A DNA stretch of 64,000 nt from Flavobacterium sp. W4I14 (GTDB taxonomy: Bacteria; Bacteroidota; Bacteroidia; Sphingobacteriales; Sphingobacteriaceae): contig JAUSZU010000001.1 in NCBI GenBank assembly GCA_030817875.1, positions 6,382,025 through 6,446,024 on the forward strand. The letters are read 5' to 3'. The position numbers and the translations under genes are program-made. The notes under the pieces are model-generated. The model did no database searches. It was given only the letters and a program-made list of their open reading frames with translations, and had not been told where the DNA came from. Shown in pieces: positions 7,774 to 16,303 of the stretch (the stretch's first letter is position 1; each line of letters begins with the position of its first letter).

Positions 7774-9579
7774 ATGGAAAACAAACTTATCGTAGAAATT
7801 AGTATTGAAGATTCGGCAATTGCCCATTTTGCTTCCTTTAATCTGCTACAGGCTTTTAACCAGCACCATTATTTTGAATTGCATTTTAACCACGATCAAT
7901 TGGGTGCCCCGGGTTTGATCAGTTTAGATGATAGCCGCGGTTTCGTGGGCAAAACCCTAACGGCTTCTTTTGGGCACTCGCTAGAAAACCTGCAGCATTT
8001 TTCCGGACTGGTTACAAAAGTAGAACTCTCACAAAGTCATGGCTACCATGGTGTACTTATTGTAAGTGGCCATAGCCCTACTATATTAATAGATCGCGGA
8101 CCAGATTTAGGCTCTTATTTAGATAAAGACCTCGATACTATTGTTAAGCTGGCCACAAAAGATACACCCGCTAACGACTTGACCATTGTGAGCAATGCAT
8201 CAAGAAAAGCGGCGATCGATTATCTTATCCAATACCGCGAAAGCGATTTCGAATTTCTTAACCGTTTATCAGGCGAATACCATGAGTGGTTTTACTATGA
8301 CGGGAAGCAGCTTAATTTTGGTAAGCCCGACAAGCAAAAAGAAGTATCGCTTTTTTATGGCCGCGATGTGTTCAACCTGCAGTATGCCATGGAAGTTTCG
8401 CCCATCAAGTATAAACGGTTTGCCTACAATCCTAAACAGGATGAGATGCTCCAGAGCGAAAGTGCAGGTAAAGCCGACGGAAATCCTGACCTGGCGCATG
8501 CCATTAAGGCCTCCAACAGCATGTATAGCAAGACGTTTAATCAGCCGTCCTTAATCAGGGTTGATAACGGCAACGATATTAAGAGCCATGTAGAAAATGA
8601 GGAGAAGGCGCACATCAGCGAACTGTTAAAAATTAATGCCGGTGGAGATAATGCCTCACTGAGTATTGGCAGCATTGCCGAAATTACCATGAGTATACGA
8701 AAAGAACTTGCTTTTGCAACCGAAAGCCTTGGTAAATTCCTGATTACCTCCATCAATCACCAGATAGATGGAACAGGTAAATACAGCAATACTTTCGAAG
8801 GCTTGGTCGCTACAACCGAGCGATTGATGGTTAAGAATTACCAAAAACCACAATCGGATATGCAGCTGGCAGATGTGGTTGATAACGATGATCCACAGGG
8901 ACAGGGCCGGATTAAGGTTAAATTTAAGTGGGAATGCCAAACCAACGACCCAACTGAATGGTTAAGGGTTGTTAGTCCCAATGCAGGTAGCGGTGATACC
9001 GGAAAAAACAGGGGTTTCCACGTTATTCCCGAAAAAGGCGACCAAGTGGTAATTGCTTTCGAAGAGGGTAATGTGGCCAGACCGGTTGTAATGGGCAGTG
9101 TTTACCACGGCAAAAGCGGCGATAGTAGCGGGTTTAAAAATAGTAATACTAAGGGCTTAACATCAAGAAAGGGAAGCGCTTTAAGTTTTGATGATCTAAA
9201 CCATGCACTAAACCTGGGTACCAATGCGGCAAACTTTGTGAAGATTGAAAATGGACCAGGCTTAATTACTGCAGAATCTGCTGAGACCATAGTAATTAAG
9301 ACGGGTTTAAGTAGTATTACGATGAAAAAGGATGGAACGATTGATATAATTGGTAAGGTGATCAATATTCAGGGTACGCAGGTGATTAACGCAAATGCAG
9401 GTGAGAAGCCGGGTGATGCTGTTAACATTGGTAAAAATGCCACCACTGCGGTAACTATTGATACGAAAAACATCGATTCGAAAGCAAGTAATGGTATTGT
9501 TGTAAACTCTCAAACCACTATTTCGCAAACTTCAACCGGTGTACAAACGTTAAAAGGCAGTCAGGTAGATATTAATTGA
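7774..9579 (+). CDS. vgrG: Type VI secretion system spike protein VgrG
   Basis: The 601-residue protein has the gp27-like phage-tail domain in residues about 1-350 (including TLTASFGHSLENLQHFSGLV and the RESDFEFLNRLSGEYHEWFYYDG block). The gp5-like OB fold follows at about 365-455 (DVVDNDDPQGQGRIKVKF, WLRVVSPNAG, HVIPEKGDQVVIAFEEGN, RPVVMGSVYHGKS). The tail, about 455-601, is a repetitive Ile/Thr/Asn-rich needle beta-helix. VgrG trimers cap the Hcp tube and carry effectors. The length is typical of Bacteroidota subtype-iii VgrG without an extra toxin domain. No other structural tss genes are in the window, so this is an orphan vgrG. It is followed after 1 bp by the next gene. Confidence 0.93.
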   Translation: MENKLIVEISIEDSAIAHFASFNLLQAFNQHHYFELHFNHDQLGAPGLISLDDSRGFVGKTLTASFGHSLENLQHFSGLVTKVELSQSHGYHGVLIVSGHSPTILIDRGPDLGSYLDKDLDTIVKLATKDTPANDLTIVSNASRKAAIDYLIQYRESDFEFLNRLSGEYHEWFYYDGKQLNFGKPDKQKEVSLFYGRDVFNLQYAMEVSPIKYKRFAYNPKQDEMLQSESAGKADGNPDLAHAIKASNSMYSKTFNQPSLIRVDNGNDIKSHVENEEKAHISELLKINAGGDNASLSIGSIAEITMSIRKELAFATESLGKFLITSINHQIDGTGKYSNTFEGLVATTERLMVKNYQKPQSDMQLADVVDNDDPQGQGRIKVKFKWECQTNDPTEWLRVVSPNAGSGDTGKNRGFHVIPEKGDQVVIAFEEGNVARPVVMGSVYHGKSGDSSGFKNSNTKGLTSRKGSALSFDDLNHALNLGTNAANFVKIENGPGLITAESAETIVIKTGLSSITMKKDGTIDIIGKVINIQGTQVINANAGEKPGDAVNIGKNATTAVTIDTKNIDSKASNGIVVNSQTTISQTSTGVQTLKGSQVDIN

Positions 9580-9580
9580 T

Positions 9581-10525
9581 ATGAGCAGATTTAAATTTTT
9601 TGAGGAGGAGCAAGTTAACGATCAATTAGTTCGTATAACACGCCAGGAAGAAGATAAGAATATAATTGATCATCAGAAAACCTTTAAACAATATAGGTAT
9701 CGGGTAGAGCAATTGGTGATTACAAAGTTTAATGGGCAGATTGTTAACCATGGAACAACGAAACAGGAGTATATCCTGCAAAAAAACTTTGTTGATAATG
9801 ATCTTAAGAGTCTTCAGTTTGAGCTGACTGAAAACATAATCAAATTTGAACCCCCGCAACTTCAAACGGCCATATCACTATTATGCGATTTTGATATTGT
9901 GAAGAGTAATATAGAATTAGGTTTCGATGCTAAAACAGGATGTCTAAATAAAATAATTGATAAAACCGGAGTTATAAAGGCATGGGAAGAATATAAAAGA
10001 GCAACATTAAAAACCTATGATTTTGTAAAGTCAGCAGATGCAAGACAAAATATTCAAAGTTTTATAGATAAGGCAGAAGAACAAATCAACAATGATGAAT
10101 TACTGCTAAGCGATTTTCAATCGAAATTATTTTTCGATATTATTTTCGATAATTATCTCGTTCAAGAAGAAGGTAATTTAGCATATGACAAAGAGTTTAT
10201 CTCAAATTTGTTCGATTATAGAAAAAATAAACTCCATGTTGGTCAGTTTGTTAGCGTAGAATCTCCTGAAGTGATAAAAATTAACAGAACTGGTGTTTTA
10301 GATAAAAGTTCTATAAGTATGGATTTTATGGTTAAGCAATATGATGAAAAATTTAAACCTTATGTTGGATTTAAATTTTCATCATACGATTATAGCTTCA
10401 ATCAATCCTATACTGTAAATAAGGACGAAAATGTAATTTCTGAAGCAGACATCGTTATTGTTGAAGAAATAAAGAACAATGTTCAGATTACTATTAATTA
10501 TGAATTAAAATTAGTTGATTTATGA
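9581..10525 (+). CDS. Unrecognised 314-aa protein between vgrG and the PAAR-like gene
   Basis: No family is recognised. The product is soluble, rich in Lys, Asp, Asn and Ile, with an N-terminal charged stretch (RFKFFEEEQVNDQLVRITRQEEDK), a helical middle (about residues 120-190) and a beta-rich C-terminal third. It has no signal peptide or membrane segment. The gene starts 1 bp after vgrG and its stop overlaps the next start (ATGA), so the three are translated together. This is the position of adaptor or chaperone proteins that load effectors onto VgrG in other systems. The role is inferred from position only. Base composition is more AT-rich than vgrG. Confidence 0.6.
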   Translation: MSRFKFFEEEQVNDQLVRITRQEEDKNIIDHQKTFKQYRYRVEQLVITKFNGQIVNHGTTKQEYILQKNFVDNDLKSLQFELTENIIKFEPPQLQTAISLLCDFDIVKSNIELGFDAKTGCLNKIIDKTGVIKAWEEYKRATLKTYDFVKSADARQNIQSFIDKAEEQINNDELLLSDFQSKLFFDIIFDNYLVQEEGNLAYDKEFISNLFDYRKNKLHVGQFVSVESPEVIKINRTGVLDKSSISMDFMVKQYDEKFKPYVGFKFSSYDYSFNQSYTVNKDENVISEADIVIVEEIKNNVQITINYELKLVDL

Positions 10526-11763
10526 GTAAGTCCTATGTTCCCGCAGGCACCTGCGTAGTTTGTACAAGTATGACCATTTCTAGTCCGTTAAAATTAGTAC
10601 ATATCCATAATGGTACAACCTTTTATAAAAGTGAAAGTAAAGCACTATTAAATGTATATGATAGAAAAATAAGCGAGACCTTTGTCTGTAAAAATGCCCA
10701 AAAATTTTGGGGCGGACTAGGCTCCATGCTTTTAGGGATTGCCGCAGGTATTATTATTGGGGCAGCAATTGTAGCCACTGCAGGTGCAGCTGCGGTTGTT
10801 ATTGTTGCGGTGGCGGCAACTGTAGCGGTTGCAGGTGTTGGCGCTAGTGTGGCAGGAGAGGTTATTGCCCGTAATGATTGCGATGTGATTCAATCTACAG
10901 ATTGGAAACTATTTCATGCTAAAGTAACAATTGATGGCAAAAATGCGCTGCTTCAATCTTCTATACTTTCATGCAGTAAAGGTGGAGTAGTATCAATTGT
11001 TGCCGATCCGGTTAAAGCACAACAATATGCAGAAGCTTATGCCAGTAACAATAATGCCGAAGTTGCAACCCATGTACTTTCTCAATTCGTAGAAGGCTTT
11101 ATCTCTGGGGTTACTTTTTTAGGGAGTCCGATTGCAGCTGTTGCCGGAACTGGTCTTGGTGCTTATTTTTACAGTAAAAATGAAAGTGAAGGTCTTGATA
11201 ATCAATATAAAATGTTGCAGGGTGTTCAGGTTCCTCCGCCGACATTTGGAAGTGATTTAGAAAATCAGCTTAAACAGGAAGCTGTTAATCAACCTGTTGG
11301 TGCAGGTATTGGTGCAGGGGAAACAGGTACCAAAATTATTAAAGAACAGATGATCCCAACCAATCAGGCCTTAAATACCCAAGTATCTCAGCTGGGCAGT
11401 CAGGCTGCCGCTTTAGAAACCGAAGCAGCAGAATTAGCGGCAAGGGGGTTAACCAACGAAGCTGCAGAAACAGCGGCAAGGGCAGCAAATGTACGCTTAG
11501 CTCAGGATATTGCAAGCAGGTCTTATCGGATGCCATGGGCAGCCAGCGGCTGGAGGGGGTTAAGCTTAAAACCCGATCTTAAAACATTTGGGGTAGGCTT
11601 GGGAGTTGGGATTGCCGGAGCTGTTGTAAATTTTGGTATAGAGCAATGGGTTAATGGAATGGAAAATGATAATTTCAAGAATGTATTTAAACAGTTTTAT
11701 TTTTTAAGTAAGCAAAATAATGCTACTAGGCAGGGGATAAACATTGTTGCTATAAACGGATAA
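10522..11763 (+). CDS. PAAR-like (DUF4280-type) protein with hydrophobic insert and C-terminal extension
   Basis: The N-terminus YVPAGTCVVCTSMTISSPLKL, then VYDRKISETF, and the later block DWKLFHAKVTIDGKNALLQSSILSCSKGGVVSIV match the split Cys-containing pattern of PAAR-like DUF4280 proteins, which sharpen the VgrG tip. Between these blocks, residues about 68-115, lies a Gly/Ala/Val-rich hydrophobic hairpin (IAAGIIIGAAIVATAGAAAVV). A second hydrophobic stretch is near 190-215 and a third near 352-370 (GVGLGVGIAGAVV). The region about 270-330 is Ala/Glu-rich and helical. No nuclease, lipase or peptidase motif is visible, so the extension could be a membrane-inserting toxin or simply a carrier. 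The downstream membrane-anchored family would suit as immunity. Only the PAAR-like assignment is reasonably firm. Confidence 0.7.
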   Translation: MSKSYVPAGTCVVCTSMTISSPLKLVHIHNGTTFYKSESKALLNVYDRKISETFVCKNAQKFWGGLGSMLLGIAAGIIIGAAIVATAGAAAVVIVAVAATVAVAGVGASVAGEVIARNDCDVIQSTDWKLFHAKVTIDGKNALLQSSILSCSKGGVVSIVADPVKAQQYAEAYASNNNAEVATHVLSQFVEGFISGVTFLGSPIAAVAGTGLGAYFYSKNESEGLDNQYKMLQGVQVPPPTFGSDLENQLKQEAVNQPVGAGIGAGETGTKIIKEQMIPTNQALNTQVSQLGSQAAALETEAAELAARGLTNEAAETAARAANVRLAQDIASRSYRMPWAASGWRGLSLKPDLKTFGVGLGVGIAGAVVNFGIEQWVNGMENDNFKNVFKQFYFLSKQNNATRQGINIVAING

Positions 11764-11765
11764 AT

Positions 11766-12383
11766 ATGAATTGGTTTAAAAACATGGGTGGCTTTTTTGG
11801 TTATATCATTGGCGCAGCCATCATTTTACCTTTGTTATTAATAGGGTACAATTATTTTTTTATTAATAAGAATGAAGCCGAAAAATATATTTCTTCATAT
11901 TTAAATAACTTCTCAGAATTAAAAATTATCATTCCTGAAGCTAAGTCTGTTGAAGAGTTTATGAGTATAAAAAGTAAAACTATCGCTATGCGAAGCAAGA
12001 ACATGGGACGGGATGGGAGCAGTAGGACAACCATGATGTACAGGTTGGCATATGATCAGACTACCAGGAAATACTTTCAAATTACCATGTTTGATCTTTA
12101 TAACCAGTTTTTTGGTGCAATTGATAATAAGAAAGTATTGATAAAAGTTAACAAGCAAGATTTAAACAACCCTACTTATGGAACAAAAGAAAAGCCTATC
12201 CCTGTATTTAGTGTGCGTGGAGCAGATAAGCCTTTAACCGAGCACCGTGCCACGGATCAGGATTTAGCAGGAAGTGATTATAATATCGATACGACACCAG
12301 ATTGGTATAAGTACAACGTTTATATGTACTTAACCTACATTATGCCAAAAGAAGAATTTGAGAAACGTTTTGGAAAAAATTAA
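11766..12383 (+). CDS. Membrane-anchored protein, putative immunity protein (intact copy)
   Basis: The 205-residue product has one N-terminal membrane helix (about residues 8-31, GFFGYIIGAAIILPLLLIGY) followed by a soluble domain with SKNMGRDG, an ITMFDLY segment and a C-terminal YNVYMYLTYIMPKEEFEKRF. I do not recognise a named family. It starts 2 bp after the PAAR-like gene and is followed by two decayed paralogues, an arrangement typical of immunity genes that duplicate and diverge next to their effector. Topology (helix in, domain outside the cytoplasm or the reverse) is not decided by flanking charge. Confidence 0.65.
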   Translation: MNWFKNMGGFFGYIIGAAIILPLLLIGYNYFFINKNEAEKYISSYLNNFSELKIIIPEAKSVEEFMSIKSKTIAMRSKNMGRDGSSRTTMMYRLAYDQTTRKYFQITMFDLYNQFFGAIDNKKVLIKVNKQDLNNPTYGTKEKPIPVFSVRGADKPLTEHRATDQDLAGSDYNIDTTPDWYKYNVYMYLTYIMPKEEFEKRFGKN

Positions 12384-12408
12384 TTGATTTAGTTAGGTTA
12401 TAGTTTAG

Positions 12409-12680
12409 ATGAATAAGCAGATTTCGCAGGTAGTAGGTTGGGCCATCGGAGTATTAGTTATATTTCCATGTATACTTTATGGATTAAACTATTTTTTTAA
12501 AAATAAGTTTAATGATGGAAAATGGGCCATTTCAAATGTGTATCAGATTGTCTCGAAAATAAATTGTTGATCCCTAAATCCTTACAATTAAAAACTACGA
12601 GTTATACAACTTCATTTTTGGCACCTAAAGAATCAATCTACAATTTAACTTTTAGAGATCCCTCTCTGAAGTCGCTCTAG
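12409..12680 (+). pseudogene. Decayed paralogue of the 11766-12383 gene (frameshift)
   Basis: The ATG at 12409 opens a 53-codon frame with the same membrane helix and NYFF motif (VVGWAIGVLVIFPCILYGLNYFF), then stops at 12570. Shifting by one base at about 12564 restores a homologous reading (LLIPKSLQLKTTSYTTSFLA), which ends at a stop at 12678-12680, well short of the intact copy. So one base has been lost near 12560 and the 3' half is gone or diverged. Confidence 0.65.
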
Positions 12681-12689
12681 ACAATTAAT

Positions 12690-13327
12690 ATGAGCATATT
12701 TAAAAACATGAGTGGTTTTTTATGTTATATCATTGGAGCTGCTATTATTTTACCATTGCTACTCATTGCCTATAATTACTTTTTCATCAACAAGAATGAC
12801 GGGAAAAAGTACATGAGAAGTTACATTGAAGATAGCATAGAAATAAAGTTAAATATACCAGCCGTTAAGACGAATAATATTAAAGACAGGATTGATCAAA
12901 CTGTTAAGTCAAAATCTTTGACAATTTCCATGGAAACTAAAAATATGGGGCGGGATGGAATTAGAAGAGCTAATATGGATTATCGATTGATTTATGACCC
13001 TAACCTGAAAAAATATTTTAAGATTATCATGTTTGATCTATACCATACTTTTTTTTGGGAAGTCAAAAAAAATAGACTCATTTATGCCAAGGTCAATAAA
13101 TATGAAATGCAGAATTTTAAATTTGGGACTCAAGACAACCAATAAATGTATTTAGTGCCCGTGGCTTTCAAAATTCTTTTACAGAAGTTGTAGCTTCAAA
13201 TCAACATCCTGAAGGTCAAAAAGTAATTATTGATACTCCAATAGAACAATATGAATATAATGTTTATATGTATCTTACTTACATAATGCCAAAAGAGGAA
13301 TTTCAGAAGCGTTTTGAGCAGAAATAA
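12690..13327 (+). pseudogene. Second paralogue of the 11766-12383 gene, frameshifted near its 3' end
   Basis: Codons 1-150 parallel the intact copy closely (FGYIIGAAIILPLLLIGY becomes LCYIIGAAIILPLLLIAY; KNMGRDG is kept). The frame then stops at 13143-13145. Reading one base earlier from 13139 continues with PINVFSARG and finishes with YNVYMYLTYIMPKEEFQKRFEQK, the conserved C-terminus of the family, with a stop at 13325-13327. A single-base deletion near 13137 therefore explains the break. The remaining sequence is well conserved, so the break is recent, or a sequencing error. As it stands, the product would be 151 residues and lack the C-terminal block. Confidence 0.75.
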
Positions 13328-13384
13328 AATATCAATGCAAAATGTTTTGAAAGAATAAAACATACCATTTTATAGATTTGTTTT

Positions 13385-13472
13385 CCCTAAACCCTAAACC
13401 CTAAACCCTAAACCCTAAACCCTAAACCCTAAACCCTAAACCCTAAACCCTAAACCCTAAACCCTAAACCCT
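13385..13472. repeat. CCCTAAA tandem array, 12.6 units
   Basis: Twelve perfect CCCTAAA heptamers plus CCCT. The text just before it ('tttgtttt') also precedes a two-unit version at 5192-5205, so the array has expanded from a short seed. The unit equals the plant-type telomere repeat, but here it is a simple sequence repeat in a bacterial intergenic region. Confidence 0.95.
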
Positions 13473-13566
13473 CAATTGTACGCCCAATCTCACATCTCCT
13501 TTCTAATATCTCAAATCTCACCTCCCTAATCACTCGTCTCGAACAAAAACCGTATTTTTGCAATTA

Positions 13567-14514
13567 ATGGGAACACTTGTAGATTCAGGTATAAAGGGAT
13601 ATAAAAATTACGGCACGCATTTGCGCGAAAAGTATAAAGGGCAGCGTGTATTTAAAGTAATTGTAGATGGTGGTTTTACTTGCCCCAACCGTGATGGGAG
13701 CAAAGGTTATGGTGGATGTACGTATTGTAATGTAGATTCTTTTACGCCGGAGCCTTCACGTAAAAATCCAAATATAAAAGATCAGCTTGCGGAGGGCATG
13801 TTAAGGGCAAAAACCTCTTATAAAGCCGATAAGTATATTGTTTATTTTCAGCCCAATACCAATACCTATGCGCCGGTACATTATTTAAAGATGATGTATG
13901 ATGAAGCGCTATCGATCAATACCGAAGATATTGTTGGTTTTGCAGTTGGTACACGGCCTGATTGTATCGATGCAGAAAAGGTGGCTTTGTTAGAAAGTTA
14001 CACTGATCGCTTCGATGTAGATTTAGAAATGGGCATGGAATCTATTTATGATGAAACCCTCGAGCAGATCAACAGGGGTTGCAGTCATGGAGAATTTGTT
14101 GCTGCTGTAGAACTTTTAAAAGATAGTAAGCTCGATCTGTGCGTGCATACCATTTTTGGCTTCCCCTGGGAAACCCGCGAGCAGATGCACGGCTATATTC
14201 ATGAAATTAACCGTTTCCCACAAATCAAGTTTGTAAAGTTTCATCACCTTCATGTTGTAGAGGGATCGATAATGGGCGCTAAGTATAAAAAGGAACCCTT
14301 TAAATTGTTTTCTCTCGAAGAATATACCGACTTACTTTGCGAGTTAATCCCTTTATTACGTCCGGATATTGTTATTCAGCGGCTTTTTGGTATTTCAGAT
14401 TGGGATTTGTTGATTGCGCCTAACTGGGGACTTAACAAATCAGCAATTCAAACCTATATGGATAAAGAAATCGAAAAAAGAGGGGTGGTTCAAGGATCTG
14501 CTTATTTTTCGTAA
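13567..14514 (+). CDS. TIGR01212-type radical SAM protein (YhcC-like)
   Basis: The radical SAM iron-sulphur motif appears as CPNRDGSKGYGGCTYC near residue 40, the wider-spaced cluster typical of the TIGR01212/YhcC family. It is followed by TYAPVHYLKMMYDEAL and GTRPDCIDAE, also typical of that family. The family's substrate is not established. I place the start at the ATG at 13567 rather than the in-frame TTG at 13558, because a -7 box (TATTTTTG, 13553-13560) covers the TTG; this would leave a leader of almost zero length. The product has 315 residues, the normal size. It lies just after the CCCTAAA array and before a terminator. Confidence 0.9.
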   Translation: MGTLVDSGIKGYKNYGTHLREKYKGQRVFKVIVDGGFTCPNRDGSKGYGGCTYCNVDSFTPEPSRKNPNIKDQLAEGMLRAKTSYKADKYIVYFQPNTNTYAPVHYLKMMYDEALSINTEDIVGFAVGTRPDCIDAEKVALLESYTDRFDVDLEMGMESIYDETLEQINRGCSHGEFVAAVELLKDSKLDLCVHTIFGFPWETREQMHGYIHEINRFPQIKFVKFHHLHVVEGSIMGAKYKKEPFKLFSLEEYTDLLCELIPLLRPDIVIQRLFGISDWDLLIAPNWGLNKSAIQTYMDKEIEKRGVVQGSAYFS

Positions 14515-14542
14515 AAAGTTAAATTTTTTAATGATTTTTTTT

Positions 14543-14570
14543 AAAAGCCCGTGAAATTTCATGGGTTTTT
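14543..14570 (+). terminator. Rho-independent terminator
   Basis: The palindrome CCCGTGAAATTTCATGGG, flanked by A residues on the left and a run of five T residues on the right, lies 29 bp after the radical SAM stop codon. Confidence 0.85.
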
Positions 14571-14860
14571 CTGTTATTGATCGTTTTTTTAGTCAATTTT
14601 TTACAAATTTTAGGTAAAATCATATAAATGATGGTTAATATGTGATTTTGTTTTTATTAAAAACTTGTATTAAAATCCCCTGTATTTTTTGGTATTTTTA
14701 TTTTTAAGGTTAATTTTTGTGTTGTTTTATAAAAATCACTCGTTTTTATTAAAATATTTCAATTAAATGGTGTAAAAACTACAATATGTCGTATTTTTAG
14801 AAAAATAAATCAAGCATATTTCAATTATTTAAACAATACAAACAAATTAAACTAAAAACT
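14571..14860. other. AT-rich region upstream of amt
   Basis: About 290 bp of very AT-rich DNA with many T runs and no open reading frame. It must hold the amt promoter. No clear binding site for a nitrogen regulator is recognisable. Confidence 0.5.
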
Positions 14861-16267
14861 ATGAGTAAATTCTCCTTTAAACAGTATGCGCCTTTTGCGA
14901 TATTGATGATTGTCGCAATTTTCGCTCTATTTATTCCACTTCTTCCTAATTTTGACGAAGGCAAGTACAGTGGGCCTGATATTGCATTCATATTAATCGC
15001 AGCTGCACTTGTATTTTTAATGACTCCAGGCCTTGCATTCTTTTATGGTGGAATGGTTCATCGTAAAAATGTATTATCTACCATGATTAAAAGTGTGGTA
15101 GCTGCAGGAGTAATTACAGTTTTATGGACAGTAGTAGGTTTTAGTTTAGCCTTCGGAGATACCATTGGTGGCTTTATAGGAAATCCATCTACGTTTTTGT
15201 TCTTTAAAGGCGTAAATTCTGGAGCGCCACACCTTCAGGGAGGAGCAGACTTAACCATTCCGCTATCTTTATTTGCTGTGTTTCAATTAATGTTCGCCAT
15301 TATTACCCCGGGTTTAGTGGTAGGTGCCGTAGCAGAGCGTATCCGTTTTACCTCATACATCTTATTTATTGTTTTATTCGCAATATTCGTTTATTCTCCG
15401 TTAGCCCACTGGACATGGCACCCACAAGGTTTCTTGTTTAAAATGGGTGTATTGGATTTTGCTGGAGGTACCGTAGTTCACATTTCTGCTGGTATGGCTG
15501 CATTGGCTGGTGCATTGGTTTTAAAACGTAGAAAATCTCACTTAGAGCATAAAGAAGTTCCACCTGCAAATATCCCTTACGTATTGATTGGTACTGGTTT
15601 ATTATGGTTCGGTTGGTTCGGGTTTAATGCAGGTTCTGCATTAAGTGCAGGTAGTTTAGCTGTTTCCGCATTTTTAACTACAAATACCGCTGCAGGTGCT
15701 GCAGGTTTATCGTGGATGTTCTTTGATGTTGCAAGAGGTAAAAAACCTTCGGTTTTAGGTTTTTGTATCGGTGCAGTAGTTGGTTTGGTAGCCATTACAC
15801 CAGGTGCAGGTTTTGTAAGTATTTCATCAAGTATATTTATTGGTGCTATTGCCGCAGTTATCTCAAACCTTGTGGTTTCCTGGAAACAAAAAACCAGTTT
15901 AGACGATACATTAGATGTTTTCCCTTGTCACGGTGTGGGTGGTATCGTTGGTATGTTGTTAACAGGAGTTTTTGCTACCAAAACGGTAAATGCTGCTGGT
16001 GCTGACGGTTTGTTTTATGGCAACCCGGCGTTCTTTATCACGCAATTAAAAGGTGCTGTAATTGTAATTATATTCAGTTTCGTTGTATCATTCGTAATTT
16101 TCAAACTGGTAAATCTTATTAACCCAATCAGGGTATCGGATGAAGAAGAAGAAATGGGCCTTGATGCCTCTCAACATGACGAGAAATACTCTCAAGGTAC
16201 CTTGCTAGTTGAAGAAAGAGCGATCTATATCGAAAAAAACAGTCCATTAACAGAATCAATATCTTAA
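14861..16267 (+). CDS. amt: Ammonium transporter
   Basis: The 468-residue protein has 11-12 membrane helices and both pore histidines of the Amt/Mep/Rh family: one in DFAGGTVVHISAGMAALAGA and the other in CHGVGGIVGMLLTGVFAT. The block AHWTWHPQGFLFK matches the outer vestibule. It conducts ammonium into the cell. The C-terminal cytoplasmic tail includes an acidic segment (RVSDEEEEMGLDASQHDE), the region where GlnK normally binds. No glnK gene accompanies it in this window, unlike the common amt-glnK pair; instead a porin follows after 36 bp. Confidence 0.96.
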   Translation: MSKFSFKQYAPFAILMIVAIFALFIPLLPNFDEGKYSGPDIAFILIAAALVFLMTPGLAFFYGGMVHRKNVLSTMIKSVVAAGVITVLWTVVGFSLAFGDTIGGFIGNPSTFLFFKGVNSGAPHLQGGADLTIPLSLFAVFQLMFAIITPGLVVGAVAERIRFTSYILFIVLFAIFVYSPLAHWTWHPQGFLFKMGVLDFAGGTVVHISAGMAALAGALVLKRRKSHLEHKEVPPANIPYVLIGTGLLWFGWFGFNAGSALSAGSLAVSAFLTTNTAAGAAGLSWMFFDVARGKKPSVLGFCIGAVVGLVAITPGAGFVSISSSIFIGAIAAVISNLVVSWKQKTSLDDTLDVFPCHGVGGIVGMLLTGVFATKTVNAAGADGLFYGNPAFFITQLKGAVIVIIFSFVVSFVIFKLVNLINPIRVSDEEEEMGLDASQHDEKYSQGTLLVEERAIYIEKNSPLTESIS

Positions 16268-16303
16268 GGATTTATAATATCTAAACTCAAAATAAGCTCA
16301 AAC

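Noticed and set aside
5476..13327. A complete type VI secretion system
   Set aside because: Only vgrG, a PAAR-like gene and a tssD fragment are present; sheath, baseplate and membrane-complex genes are absent.
13385..13472. CRISPR array or true telomere
   Set aside because: Seven-base units without spacers are a simple tandem repeat, and the flanks are ordinary chromosomal genes.
13558..13566. TTG start for the TIGR01212 radical SAM gene
   Set aside because: The TTG forms part of the -7 box TATTTTTG; the ATG at 13567 fits better.
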